Assembly (NCBI GenBank): GCA_018873225.1
Contig: JAEILZ010000003.1
Span: 2,604,001-2,668,000 of the forward strand
Origin: [Phialemoniopsis] sp. UDSM-2020
Taxonomy: Eukaryota; Ascomycota; Sordariomycetes; Thyridiales; Thyridiaceae
Length of the DNA: 64,000 nucleotides
Reading direction: 5' to 3'
The notes beneath the pieces are model-generated. The model was not told where the DNA came from, did no database searches, and was given only the letters and a program-made list of their open reading frames with translations. Both the position numbers and the translations under genes were made by a program. Below, one piece after another: positions 26,567-37,792 of this stretch; position 1 is the first letter of the stretch, and every line of letters starts with the position of its first letter.

Positions 26567-28901
26567 TTACGAGACGCGCCGCCGCTTCGAACTGGAGACA
26601 GGGGTTTGGTCCAGATCATGACGAGGGATTTCCTCGGTTCCGGCCGGACTCGGGGTGTTGGCGGAGCTATGAGCCTCGTTCGCTCCCGGGACAGGCAGGT
26701 TGCCTACTGTATTTGTGTTACCGTAGGAGTGATCCAGGCTGAAGTTGAAATCGCTTCCGTCTGGTCCTAAGACAGGCGCACCATGCACGTCTGTGCCGGA
26801 AAAATCGCCATGGTTGAATGCAGACTCATTGTCGTACGCATCGTTGGAGATGAACTGATCAATGTCAAAATACCCCGGCCCCTGAGAGCCGTCGTAATCC
26901 AGACCTGGAATGTGACCAGACGGGCTGTATGGGACAAGGAGATGTGATATATCCTCGATCTTGTGCGATTGGTCGGCTGAGAGGCGTCTAAGTTGTTCAA
27001 CCTCTTGTGAATCCTCTGGCAAATCTGCGAATGATGGTGGGATAGTAGATTTGAGGAACGGTGAGAGACTGTTGATGGGAGAGGCGTTGGTTGGCGGATT
27101 CGACGTGGCTGAGGCATGGTTCGTTGTGGGAGCATTAACAGAGGGCTGCGGGTTAGACGCAGGCGTTGTCGCCGCCGAATGCCCCGACATGACCCCGACC
27201 AACTTGTTTCGCTGTTCATTACTGAGATTGACTGGTGTGTTGGCAGCCATCTCCGGGAGATCAAATACATTGGCAGCGGATCCCGCGTTGGTCCCATTAA
27301 TGATCTTCATCATGCTCTCCTGAGGATTTGACTGTAGCTCCTGCCTCAAATAGTCCGGCGTGGCGGCATCGGATGGGGTGTCGTAGAGCTCTGTCACAAT
27401 GCCTGTCTGTCCAGCCGTTCCACCAGTCCGGTATTGTGCCGGTTGCGGGTTGTTCGTCCCAGCCACCCCGGGCGTGCTTCCTGCCCTACCCTGTTGCGGA
27501 ATAGGGGGTAGCAGCCGCTGATGTCTCTTCGGAGTGGCCGTCGGGTTAGGAGAAGGTGATGGCTGGTGCTGAAACGCTTCACTAAAGTCGCCGAGATCAA
27601 CAACGCTGCCCTTGGGTATCTGCGCGTTGGGGATGATCGAGGCGAGCAGGTCCTGAACCCCGTTCTGGGCACCCTGGTCTTCTAGTGACTTCCTAAAGAC
27701 ATTTGCTAGAAAGTTCAGGATCGCGTTGATAGAGTTCTCGTGACGTTCATGCATTGTCTGAAAGGCAACGGCCTGCTGGTAAAGCGCATTGTGATCGTTG
27801 CGCAACTTTGAAATGATCCCCGACATAGTCTTCTGTTGCTCTTGCAGAGACGCAATGTGCTTACCAATGCGCTCGAGGTCCGTTCTCCGTAACTGGACGA
27901 AATCGGACGCCGGAGGAAGGCTTCTAGGCGGCTGTGCTTGTGCTGGTGGGTACGTCTGAGGAATGGTCTCATTGGAGATTGCCTCGTCCTCGCTGTCGCC
28001 ATCCCGGGCCTCCTCTTTTTTAGCACTTTGATTTCCTCTCTTGCTCGACTTTGGCTTGTTGATAAGCCATAGCAGGTTCGGATGGCCACGTCTGAAGTAC
28101 GGGTTGACGTACTCGCTGGGACTCTTGTTCTTCCGCTCGCTAGCCTTCATGGAATTGTCGGAAAGGCCGACACGCTTATGAAAACCGTACATGTTGAGTT
28201 GTCGCACGAAGGAGGCGTAGTTATTGTGCTTGAAGAGCTCCGGGATGAGGTTCTTCGCAAATTCATCTTCATCAAGGACAATGAACGAATCGCCTTTGTC
28301 AGACCAACGGATAAGATCCGTGTTCTTTTGTTCTTCGAGATAACTGCAACGAAGTTAGTTCCAACTTGAACATTTGAGTCGTAACGCAAAGGCAGATAAC
28401 ATACCTGCTCAATTTCTGCACGAAAGGCGGAATGGATTTCCGAGATTTCTGTGCATCTGCCTTGACTTGCCGTGCCTTTGCTTCTAGAGCCTCGATGTTA
28501 TCATTTTCGTCGACACCTTCGTTTGAAGGTGAGGCTGTCTCGCCCTCTCCGTCGGGCCGAAATGCCCATCCGTTTGAAGAGGTATCGTACGCCGGTAGCG
28601 GGGGTCTAGTAGGCACAAGAGCTCGATTCGGGGCCCTGCGCGCAATGGCCGTGGACGGTGACATCTGGGGCGGCTGGGGATTCTGCTGAAAGCTTTGGGC
28701 GAACTGAGGTTGCGCATTCAACATGTACTGGTTGACATTCGCCGTGGGGTCGATGTATGCGCCGCTGCCATCGGGAAGAGCTGTGTTCCAGCCCATCAAC
28801 GGGTCTTGGGGCGGGATGACGAAAGGCTGTTGAGTCTGCGGCAGAGGCATCGCGGGAGTTGTGCCCGGCGCGGGCCGTTTTCTAGAATTCGGGGCTGACA
28901 T
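26567..28901 (-). CDS. HSF1: Heat shock transcription factor
   Basis: Complement of 26567..28343 and 28405..28901, giving 757 residues; the 61-bp intron falls inside the DNA-binding domain and splits a Ser codon. The winged-helix domain spans about residues 155-263. It contains PPFVQKLSSYLEE, WSDKGDSFIVLDEDEFAKN, the recognition helix NNYASFVRQLNMYGFHK and YFRRGHPNLLWLI. A hydrophobic-repeat coiled coil for trimerisation (HR-A/B) follows at about 316-385. The tail is long and rich in Pro, Ser, Gln and Asn and probably carries activation regions. Hsf1 binds nGAAn repeats and drives chaperone genes. The domain order (DBD, then coiled coil, no receiver domain) separates it from Skn7. The gene lies between two cyclophilin genes. 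Confidence 0.95.
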
Positions 28902-30037
28902 GGTGATCTTGGGAAAGATTTATATCGAAAATCGAATCTCCAACTGAACGGAAAGAGGTCGTGGTGTCGAATGCTCTTAGCTGCCTAGCCGCTGGCTGCC
29001 TCTCGAGATATGGCCGGAGCCTTGTTGCGCTTAGGTTCTTGAGATGATAGCCTGATAACAGAGCGCAGCGGGAGGCCGGCGTCGGTTTCCAAGCTGGAGA
29101 AGATGGTTGATATTGGGGGAATGAGGATGGCGATGGAGGCTTCGTAGGGTCAGATCACAGTGTTTTATATTCTGCTTTTTAGATGTTGGCTTTTCGAAAC
29201 TCCATGGACCGAGTCAGCGACAATAGTGCTGGCCACAATAGCTTTGGCGGTCGATTGTTGTGGGGGATGGTTGGGGCCAAATGTACACAATGCAGTCGGA
29301 CTCAATAGCAAAAGCCTGGCAATAATGGGTTTCGCGTGCTCGATAGTAATTCAGTTATCGGCGCAGCGTAACGATCGAGCAGGCGCACTGAGGCTCGATA
29401 TGCGGTGTCTCGGGAGCGACTTATCACCAAGTTTCGGCCGCGGCGCGGGCGGTGGAACGCGGATAGCCTGGAGTCTCAAGCAGAGACAACCGCTGGCGCA
29501 GGAGTCGATTTCGGTGGCTTGGTAGCCTCGGCTTCGCGTCGATCCGTCCGAATTACGATTGTGAAGGGATCTCGGGGGACGGCTTCAGAGATTTACTCGA
29601 GATGTTTGCGGCTCTCTGTGCCAGACCAGACAACATTGTATTGACAGCACAACCACCAAAAGGCGGCGGGCGGGGCCTACCTAATTTTTTGCCTGATGGC
29701 GGTCGGCGCACCATTGAGATTCGCGCTTAGTCAATTGTTAAACTCTGGGCAATTATAGTGGAGAATACCGCTGGTGTCATAGGCTTGGCATCATCGCCCG
29801 GCTCTGCAGATTCGAAAAACTCCACCGCATGTTGCCGTTCGGCCAATGGGCTGACACTGATACGGATGGTATAATACAGAGTGGCTTCATGTTCCGTATT
29901 GTCAATGGCCGTATTATACAACAGCCCGGTCCTATTCTTCGGGGTATCTTCTGTCTTCGTGACTCTAATAGATGGGCAACACCCAGAAACTACCTAACCA
30001 GGTCGATTTGGCATCGTGATCGACCTCTCGGTGATGT
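28902..30037. other. HSF1 upstream region and CWC27 3' flank
   Basis: About 1.1 kb. The HSF1 side should contain its promoter and 5' UTR. I looked for clear arrays of alternating nGAAn pentamers that would suggest autoregulation and did not find a convincing three-unit element. No gene is recognised. Confidence 0.5.
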
Positions 30038-31669
30038 CTACCTCGCACCCCGGCCAGCCAAAGCCGATGCGCGCGCCATCTGCGCATTTTTGGCTTGATC
30101 CCAGGCTCTACCCGAGCCTCTCGACTCCCTTGTTCCTTTCTTCTCCTCCTTGAGGTTTCTAGCCTTCTCTCGTGGATCAATCACGATGAGCTCCTCCTCC
30201 GCCTTCTTCCTATAGCTGAGGTCCTTGCCGAGTTTGTCCGCTGCGAAACTAAGGGTGTGAGACATCCAGCCCTCATCGTCGCTCTCTTCTTTTCCTTCGA
30301 GCTTATCCCAGGATTGACAACTTTGGCAATTCGCTATGAAGTGAAGGTCGCACACCTCACCTTCTTCATCGTCCTCTGCCCTTGGCTCTTCTCCTGCTAG
30401 ATTCGAGACAGATGGCGCGGTCTCTTTCGAAGGCGGTATTTTCTCAAGCCGAGACTGAAATGCCCGCAACATGTTGAGGGTCTTTTCTTCCTCAGTAGCG
30501 GACATGTTATTTGTCCCAGGCCTCCTCTTTTTCCCCCTCGTCGATGTCTCTGGGATGAGCTCTTCAAACGCGGTCTTCTTCCTCTCCTGTTTCGCCGGTT
30601 CGGCATGGACTGTCCGTTTCATGGACGCCTTTAATGCAGCTATCTCGTCATTCGTTTGCTCCAAGAGTGTCTTCTTCTTCGGGGGTTCAGACTCTGCTTC
30701 TGGCGACTCGGCATCTCTATAGGAACGGTGTGGCTTCTCATTTCGAACAGGAAGATCCTGTTTCGACGACTCATTAGGACCGTTTCGTAGGCGGGCATCA
30801 GCCGTGCTTCTCATTTCGCTTTGCTCTTTCTTGGCCGACGTCTTTTTGGGTATCCGTTCCCGTGGTGCATGCTGCTCCTCTTCCTCCTCCTCGACATCCT
30901 GAACGATTCGCTTATCAAATTTTGGTTTTTTGAGGACTGGCAAATCCTCTCCACCTTCTTCTTCGTCGCCAAAGCTCAGTAGTTGTTTCCCACCCTTGCG
31001 TTTCTTCTGCTTCTTGACAGCAGTTGCTGGCTTGTCCGTCCGCTGGGCTATCCTGTCTCTCTTTCTCATGTCGTCAAATGGATTGACCAAGATTTCCACT
31101 TTGGTAATTTTGATCTGGTACAGCGGGCGGTCGCTGCCTTCCTCGATCTCGGCCTCACCTATTTTGGCCAGGTTGTAGATAGTGTCGCCTACCACGCGAC
31201 CGAATAAGGTGTTCTTCCCGTTGAGCTCTTCAGTCTTGTCAAGTGTGAAGAAGAATTGGCTTCCATTTGTATCTGGGCTGCCTTCATTTGCCATGGCCAG
31301 CAGTCCTCGGCGGTTGAACTTCAATCGTGAGTGAAACTCGTCTTTGAAATTGACTCCCATCGGCCCAGCGTTTCTCCCTCGTCGCTCGTCCATCGGCCAT
31401 GGATCAAGGTCACCGCCAAAGGCACCGCCATCATAGATGGACTCGCCTCCGTTGCCCGTACCTGTGGGATCACCTCCTTGAATGATAAACCCGGGGACTA
31501 GACGGTGAAAGATAGTATCGTCATAATAACCATCGAGGGCAAGCTGTAGAAAGTTGCGGCAGGTGAGAGGGGTTTGTTTGGCGAAGAGCTCGACGGATAT
31601 CTCGCCGAGTGTTGTGTGCACTATCGCGGAGGCCGTCGGCTGTGGTTCGGTGTTGTATATGGCCGACAT
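30038..31669 (-). CDS. CWC27: Spliceosome-associated cyclophilin CWC27
   Basis: An intronless ORF of 543 residues. The N-terminal cyclophilin domain (about 10-195) has FHRLVPGFIIQGGDPTGTG, FKDEFHSRLKFNRRGLLAMA, GSQFFFTL and a Glu at the human CypA Trp121 position (TEELNGKNTLFGRVVG). Glu there is characteristic of CWC27/NY-CO-10, which has little isomerase activity. The remainder is charged and low complexity, with KKQKKRKGG, Glu-rich segments and DNIAALKASM-like helices. Near the C-terminus is DDEGWMSHTLSF, resembling the conserved C-terminal block of Cwc27. The protein belongs to the activated (Bact) spliceosome, where it partners Cwc22. It shares a 585-bp divergent promoter region with VMA2. 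Confidence 0.95.
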   Translation of the reverse strand: MSAIYNTEPQPTASAIVHTTLGEISVELFAKQTPLTCRNFLQLALDGYYDDTIFHRLVPGFIIQGGDPTGTGNGGESIYDGGAFGGDLDPWPMDERRGRNAGPMGVNFKDEFHSRLKFNRRGLLAMANEGSPDTNGSQFFFTLDKTEELNGKNTLFGRVVGDTIYNLAKIGEAEIEEGSDRPLYQIKITKVEILVNPFDDMRKRDRIAQRTDKPATAVKKQKKRKGGKQLLSFGDEEEGGEDLPVLKKPKFDKRIVQDVEEEEEEQHAPRERIPKKTSAKKEQSEMRSTADARLRNGPNESSKQDLPVRNEKPHRSYRDAESPEAESEPPKKKTLLEQTNDEIAALKASMKRTVHAEPAKQERKKTAFEELIPETSTRGKKRRPGTNNMSATEEEKTLNMLRAFQSRLEKIPPSKETAPSVSNLAGEEPRAEDDEEGEVCDLHFIANCQSCQSWDKLEGKEESDDEGWMSHTLSFAADKLGKDLSYRKKAEEELIVIDPREKARNLKEEKKGTRESRGSGRAWDQAKNAQMARASALAGRGAR

Positions 31670-32254
31670 GTTGGGCGTCGCCAGCCAGACTGACTAGACT
31701 GGCCCCGAAATTCTTTCTTGACCTCAAACACTAATCTCCTTATATAACTGTGGCATTGACGGGGCTATACCGAGATTTGGTAGATAGTGGCTAGTTGCTG
31801 TTTGGGTGAGGTCAACGTCGCGGATGCGAAAGTGCCTTTTTAGAAGAGCTGTCGTCCTGTGGGGCATCAATGCGATCTGGAGCTCTCATTAATGGATTGA
31901 TGTCTCCGTAAAGTGCAAGTAGCGCTATCTGCGTCATGTGATGGAGCCTCAAGCACTGCTACCAGGCCAGACGGCACTAATCAAAGTACCTCAGCCAAGG
32001 ACAGGCGGGGGCGCCACCTTTAAACTGTCCGCCTGGTACCAAAGAACCAGCTTGAGCCGTTTACTGCATTGATGCTTCCCTGAAACGCCATAGCTTCCCA
32101 AGCTCGGCCATCCTCAACCACATCCGCATTCAACCCTTCCGCCGACTTCCTCTTCACCTGAGCTTCCAGCCGACCGACTACTAGACGGGGCTCATCCATT
32201 TGTCGACCGAGGCCGCCGCCGCGAAAGTAGTTGTGGCACTTTGCAGACAACACC
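31670..32254. promoter_or_regulatory. Divergent promoter region CWC27/VMA2
   Basis: The 585 bp between two start codons that point away from each other must supply both promoters. A TATATAA-like stretch lies at about 31740-31746, close to CWC27. No other element was assigned. Confidence 0.5.
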
Positions 32255-34112
32255 ATGGCTGACCCAAGAGAATCGTCATCCTACTCGGTGCACCCCAGAC
32301 TTCGCTACAACACCGTCGGTGGCGTCAACGGTCCCCTTGTTATTCTCGACAATGTATGCCTAGCGCCCAGTTCCCCGACCTAGCCAGTTTATTAACAGTT
32401 TACAAAGGTCAAATCGCCTCGATACAACGAGATCGTTACCCTCACCCTTCCCGATGGAACAGAGCGGTCCGGCCAGGTCCTCGAAGCTCGAGGTATTTAT
32501 CCCCCTCACCAACAATCCTCCCGCACTTGTGCTGATGCCCTTCGCTAGGTGACCGAGCCGTTGTGCAGGTATGCTTTACTGTCACATCGCAGATCCCCGA
32601 TCATGTAACTAAATCAACAACCAGGTTTTCGAAGGAACCTCGGGCATCGATGTGAAGAAGGTATGCGTTCATAGTAGAAGGAGTAGCAGTTGCACCGGGA
32701 TCTAACCTACCTCTTAGACCAGAGTGAAGCTCACCGGCGAGAGTCTGAAATTGGGTGTCTCCGAAGACATGCTGGGTCGCATTTTCGACGGCTCCGGTCG
32801 GGCCATTGACAAAGGACCCAAGGTCCTGGCAGAAGAATACTTGGACATCAACGGCAGCCCTATCAACCCTTACTCAAGAGTATGTCCTGGTCCTATAGAC
32901 TCTCGAAAAGTGTGGCTGACTCTACTTAGGTGTATCCTGAGGAGATGATCTCGACGGGTATCTCAGCTATCGATACGATGAACTCGATTGCACGTGGCCA
33001 GAAGATTCCCATCTTCTCCGCCTCCGGCCTGCCACACAACGAGATTGCTGCACAGATCTGCCGGCAGGCTGGCCTCGTCCAGCGTCAGGGTGTCACAAAC
33101 AAGGGTGTCCATGATGGTCACGAGGAGAACTTCTCCATCGTCTTCGCTGCGATGGGTGTCAACTTGGAGACTGCCCGTTTCTTCACTCGGGACTTTGAGG
33201 AGAATGGAAGCCTGGAGCGGACTACACTCTTCCTGAACCTTGCCAATGATCCAACGTATGACCTGCTCCTTCGCAATCCAAGTTGATCCATGCTGACTTG
33301 AAGGATATAGGATCGAGCGTATCATTACTCCTCGTTTGGCTCTCACAACTGCTGAATACTATGCCTATCAACTGGAGAAGCATGTCCTGGTCATTCTTAC
33401 CGATTTGTCTGCTTACTGCGACGCGCTCCGCGAAGTTTCGGCAGCTCGAGAGGAAGTGCCTGGCCGTCGCGGTTTCCCGGGTTACATGTATACTGACTTG
33501 TCTACCATCTACGAGCGAGCCGGGCGTGTCGAGGGTCGCAATGGTTCCATCACGCAAATTCCCATTCTGACCATGCCGAACGATGATATCACCCATCCTA
33601 TCCCTGATCTTACAGGGTACATTACCGAAGGCCAGATCTTCGTCGACCGAGGTCTCGACAACCGTGGTATCTACCCACCCATCAATGTGTTGCCATCACT
33701 CTCGCGTCTGATGAAGTCGGCTATCGGCGAGGGCATGACCCGCAAGGATCATGGTGATGTGTCCAACCAGCTGTACGCCAAGTACGCTATTGGTCGTGAT
33801 GCAGCCGCCATGAAGGCTGTCGTCGGTGAGGAGGCACTGTCGGCCGAGGACAAGCTGTCTCTCGAATTTCTGGACAAGTTCGAGCGCACTTTCATCAACC
33901 AGGGTCCATACGAATCTCGCACTATCTACGAGTCTCTGGACCTAGCCTGGAGCCTGCTGCGTATCTACCGCAAGGACATGCTGAATCGTATTCCCGCTAA
34001 GATTATCAACGAATACTACCAGAGGACGGCAGAGCACCGCAAGGGCAAGGGCAAGGCGCATGCGCAGGAACAGGACAAGAACCAGGAAGAGGAAAACTTG
34101 ATCGATGCGTGA
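32255..34112 (+). CDS. VMA2: V-type proton ATPase subunit B
   Basis: Seven exons: 32255..32353, 32408..32492, 32549..32568, 32625..32660, 32718..32879, 32930..33255 and 33311..34112, giving 509 residues (yeast Vma2 has 517). Exons 3 and 4 are only 20 and 36 nt, and the frame closes exactly across all joins. Landmarks are the beta-barrel start [56 protein letters not shown] (the non-catalytic nucleotide site) and [20 protein letters not shown]. The B subunit alternates with catalytic subunit A in the V1 head, which acidifies vacuoles and Golgi. The C-terminal 25 residues are Lys/Glu-rich. Crowding of introns toward the 5' end is common for this fungal gene. Confidence 0.97.
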
Positions 34113-36058
34113 GTTAGTCAGGAATGGCCGTGCTCATCAAGGCGATCAGTAGGAGCCTCGTAGGGAATAGGACGTGCAGGTACATTCGGCTCTGGTAAAT
34201 ACCGTGTTCTCAGTTTGGTTGTCGTAAAGAGCTGTAATAGTTGGGCCACGGTCGTGTTATTGAGGGCCTCGAGTTCCTCGGGCTGAAGTTCGAAGTGTAA
34301 TTCGAAGCATTCTTTTTTGTGTCATAGATCATGCATTTGCTAAGATATAAAGATGTGGGTTACGCCTCATGGGTAATGCGTCTTCTCTCTGCAAAGAGAT
34401 ACCTCTTTCTCGACCAAGGTCCCAAGCCGTACCCACAGACGACGATGTGCTCACATCGTCACAAGATGTTCTTCCAGGAGCGAGTTTTTGAATGCGACCT
34501 TCCAAAAAAAGATCTAGCAGGTCTGAATGGTTAGGAACAGTGAAAGGCAGGCTTGGCACCTTGATGACGCACAAATCAGCTTGCCTTTGGACCTTGGGAT
34601 CTGCCCGCCCCGGCTTCTCCGCACGCCAACCCTGCCTTGTCACTACGACTTTGCTTGCATGCATGCTCCCACTACTTCCCCACAGACGATGTTGTTGGGG
34701 TTTCTTGCAGATGGCGACCTTTGACCGTAAAATTTCCCTTGTCACATTGTTTGCCAGTTAGTTGACGAGAGCGCTACGCAAGGTCGGGAGTCCTTAGATC
34801 AGTCGGGAAAAATCATTGATGTGTCTTTTGGTCCACGGATTCGTGGTAAAAAGCCAAAGCACATGGGTATCCGGTGTCAACCCCGCAAACTCGGACGGGA
34901 CTTGACGCCTGTCGCTTGGGGAGCTCCCCAGAAAGACCAAGCCACAGCCGCTCCAATGACGCCCCCTGTAACCTTGCTAGGGAACCCCATACCAGTTCCG
35001 ACGTCATCCTGCGAAAGATGAATTGGACCGAGCAATCCTTGAGCACATTATCCGCTTCGACATCCGGCCCTTTTTTCCCCTTAAGCGGCGCAGCAGACGG
35101 GGAAATGTGATGACTTGCCCTTCCTGACAAGAACACCTCGTCAGCCCTCGACGGCGCTGACCGCCCAAACCACTTACTCCTCGACAGAGTCAGAGGAACG
35201 TGCGAAGATGTCGGCCCACTACCTATCATGAGGCAATAATGTCAGCGACGCGAGTTATGACTGAACCAGGTTCCGTTAAACTTCACGGGATGACATAGGC
35301 TTGAGGGCTCGACGGGGTTTAAAGTAGCTTTTTGAGTCATGAGAAAGGTAAACTGAATGATCTCGAGACCTGTCCGTGTTCGACGTAAGTATGCCCGTGC
35401 GTGTAGTTATCGAAGTTGCTTGGACGGTAGGACGGACACTATGCGCGTACATCTCAATAACATCAAATCTTGTCGCCCTGTAAATGAACCAGTCAAGGGT
35501 GTTCCCCGCCAAGTGGATGTCAGAAAGGTTGACGGTTTTGAATCAATCTCTACCTGAATTACTAACAAACTGAATGATTCATATGCGCTTAGGTAGTGGC
35601 ATAATCCCTGGTGATCAGTTATGAATTGAGGTACGTCGAGAAGGAAAACCGTCAACTAATCTGTCACCCACTTGCCCGCTTGCCCGCCCAACCTTTCACC
35701 AGCTTCCATATGCAGTTCGGTGATCGACCGCACGGTTGCCACAACCAGCCGGGGTGGAGTAAGTAGGTCACCAGCACCCGACAATCCGTCGAGCTTGCAT
35801 GCAGGTTCTCTCCAACAAGCTCCAAGCTTGGTCGACCAGGTTTGCTCGTAGCTTCGTGCATTCTCCTGCCGAGTCGTCATGTTGCGAAGGTTTGTCCACC
35901 TGCTGCCCTGACTGGGGTACTCGGAGATCGTATAAGTTCTCGCCCTTCCCCTCTTCTACAGCAGACCAATTGCTCCCTTGTCTGTCACCTGCGCGCAAGC
36001 TTTCCTATGCGAGTGTGATTGAAGCCTCTGTCCGCCTACTGCTGTCACCATCACCATC
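34113..36058. other. Intergenic region between VMA2 and the epimerase gene, with a MITE
   Basis: The 1.95 kb includes the VMA2 3' UTR, a MITE-like element at 35510-35674 (listed separately) and the promoter of the aldose epimerase-like gene. The latter ends in a CACCATCACCATC run just before the ATG. ORFs of about 138 residues on the minus strand (34329-34745 and 34813-35229) show no recognisable domain. Confidence 0.5.
35510..35674. mobile_element. MITE-like element, copy 1 (30-bp terminal inverted repeats)
   Basis: A 165-bp element begins CAAGTGG and ends CCACTTG. The terminal inverted repeats are about 30 bp (35510-35539 and 35645-35674) and match at 25 of 30 positions by hand alignment, including the 12-bp core GTTGACGGTTTT. 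It is flanked on both sides by CCCGC (35505-35509 and 35675-35679), a candidate 5-bp target-site duplication. It has no coding capacity. A diverged second copy lies at 58945-59112 with the same termini, which supports mobility. The superfamily is not assigned; the flank is not the TA expected for Tc1/mariner. Confidence 0.8.
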
Positions 36059-37361
36059 ATGCGCATGCAACTCTTGAGTCTGGGAGCGTCCCTGCTGCCC
36101 ATTGCTGCCGCACAGTTCACCGGAAACGGCAACGCTACCAACGCTACCAGCACTGGCCCGGATGAGGACGGAAAGTACTGGATCTATGGCGAGGGTATCT
36201 CGGCGGCTTTCATCCCCTACGGAGCGTCCATTGCCAACCTGCTCATCAACGACCAGTATGGTATTGAGCGGGACATCGTAGCTGGCTTTGACAATGCCAG
36301 CTACTACGGCATCGACAGGCAGCACCCTCATTTCGGAGGAGTCCCTGGCCGCTATGCCAATCGCATCAAGAACAGCTCGTTCGAGATTGATGGCGAGACC
36401 TTCCAGATCAAGGCAAATGAGAACCCGACTGAAGACCACCCAGACGGAGTCGACACGCTGCACGGAGGACCCAATGGCTGGGACTTCCGCAACTTCACCG
36501 TCGCGTCGCACTCAAATAACAGCATCACCTTTTCCTTCGTTGACCCCGATGGAGAACAGGGCTTCCCTGGCGAGGTTGTGTCTTACATTACCTACACCCT
36601 CGGCAACATGACCTGGGACTTCAAGATGGTCGCCATCGCGACGACCAAGAAGACGCCCATCATGCTAAGCAGCCACACCTACTGGAACTTGGACGGCTTC
36701 GCCAATAACGAGACGCAGACCGCCCTCAACCACAGTTTCTACCTGCCCTACAGCGGCCAGAGGGTCGGTGTCGACAACATCCTCATCCCAACAGGCGACA
36801 TCCTCGCCAACCAGAAGGGATCCGTCAACGATTTTTGGAGCGCCCCGAAGCAGATCGGTACCGATCTGAACAAGGATGAGCTGAAGGACAACTGCGGCTT
36901 CAACTGCACGGGTTACGGTATGTAAAAAGAGTCCCCCAAAGCCTGGTTAGAAATACGGTTAGCTGACACATTCCCAAGACAATTGCTACCTCGTCAACCG
37001 ACAGCAACAGGGCCCGTACGACTGGCGTGCCGAGGGCGGCTTTGTCGCACGACTGCAGTCAGCTTGGTCTGGCATCCAACTTGATGTCTACTCGGACCAG
37101 GAGGCTTTCCAAATGTACTCCTGCAACGGACAGAACAGCTCTATGGCACTCAAGAAGACTCAGGGCCTGTTTGATAATGAAGACTTCCCCCGTACCATCC
37201 CCAAGTACGGATGCGTTGTGCTCGAGGTCGAGGACTGGATCGACGCCATCAACCAGCCTTCGTGGCAGCGGCAAAGCAAGCAGATCTATGGCCCTGGAGA
37301 TGACCCCTACGTCCTCCAGGCCAGCTACAAGTTCAGCATCAACTCTACCCAGACCTCCTGA
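36059..37361 (+). CDS. Secreted aldose 1-epimerase-like protein (galactose mutarotase fold)
   Basis: Exons 36059..36917 and 36979..37361 encode 413 residues; the 61-bp intron splits an Asp codon. The N-terminus MRMQLLSLGASLLPIAAAQ is a signal peptide, and at least eight N-x-S/T sequons follow, so the protein is probably secreted and glycosylated. The mutarotase fold is marked by YGASIANLLI, HFGGVPGRYANRI, DTLHGGPNGWDFRNF (the catalytic-type HGG), SSHTYWNLDGF and, after the intron, DNCYLVNR and PKYGCVVLEVEDWIDAIN. Family members interconvert alpha and beta anomers of hexoses. The extracellular location suggests a role in sugar scavenging or wall carbohydrates, which is inference. The conserved catalytic Glu is probably in VVLEVED. 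Confidence 0.9.
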
Positions 37362-37792
37362 ATGGGTCGTATGAGTGGAGGCGCATCAATGGTTGAACTT
37401 GCCGAAGCACGCTAGGGCCGGCTCTTGAGGTGATAGATGAAATAATGACTTTGATACCAATTTCTGGATACCCCATCGATCTCGACTTTGGGGTGTTCCT
37501 CAGGAGATAGATTACTCTACATCCTGTTGAATCTAAAACTTAATAAGACCAATATTTGTCACAATCTCTGTTGACCGTGCAATCCTTGAGTATCAAAAAT
37601 CCGATGCTTACTCCGTAGAATCTGCCACTATTTTAGCTCCCGATAGTGGGGGTTTCAGGGTGTCTAGCGACGCCAAGCGTTACAAACGAGCCTAGAGCAA
37701 ACCCCGTTGCGATAAAAACCCCACGCTTCCAAGATTGCACCTGGACGTCAAAGTCGATCACATACCTCCCCGTCCCCAAGGCTCGGCCGACA
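37362..37792. other. Intergenic region, SEN54 promoter
   Basis: The 431 bp carry the epimerase 3' UTR and the SEN54 promoter. The SEN54 frame stays open upstream to a GTG at 37646, but there is no ATG before 37793, so this part is treated as noncoding. Confidence 0.6.

Noticed and set aside
28902..29400. Heat-shock elements for HSF1 autoregulation
   Set aside because: Isolated TTC/GAA matches occur, but no array of three alternating nGAAn units was convincing.
34329..34745. 138-residue minus-strand ORF downstream of VMA2
   Set aside because: No recognisable domain, no splice partners, and composition like other chance ORFs in the 3' flank.
34813..35229. 138-residue minus-strand ORF before the first MITE
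   Set aside because: Same reasons: no family motif and uneven composition.
37646..37792. N-terminal extension of SEN54
   Set aside because: The frame is open, but it begins at GTG and has no ATG; MAFDDDDDD is a better start.
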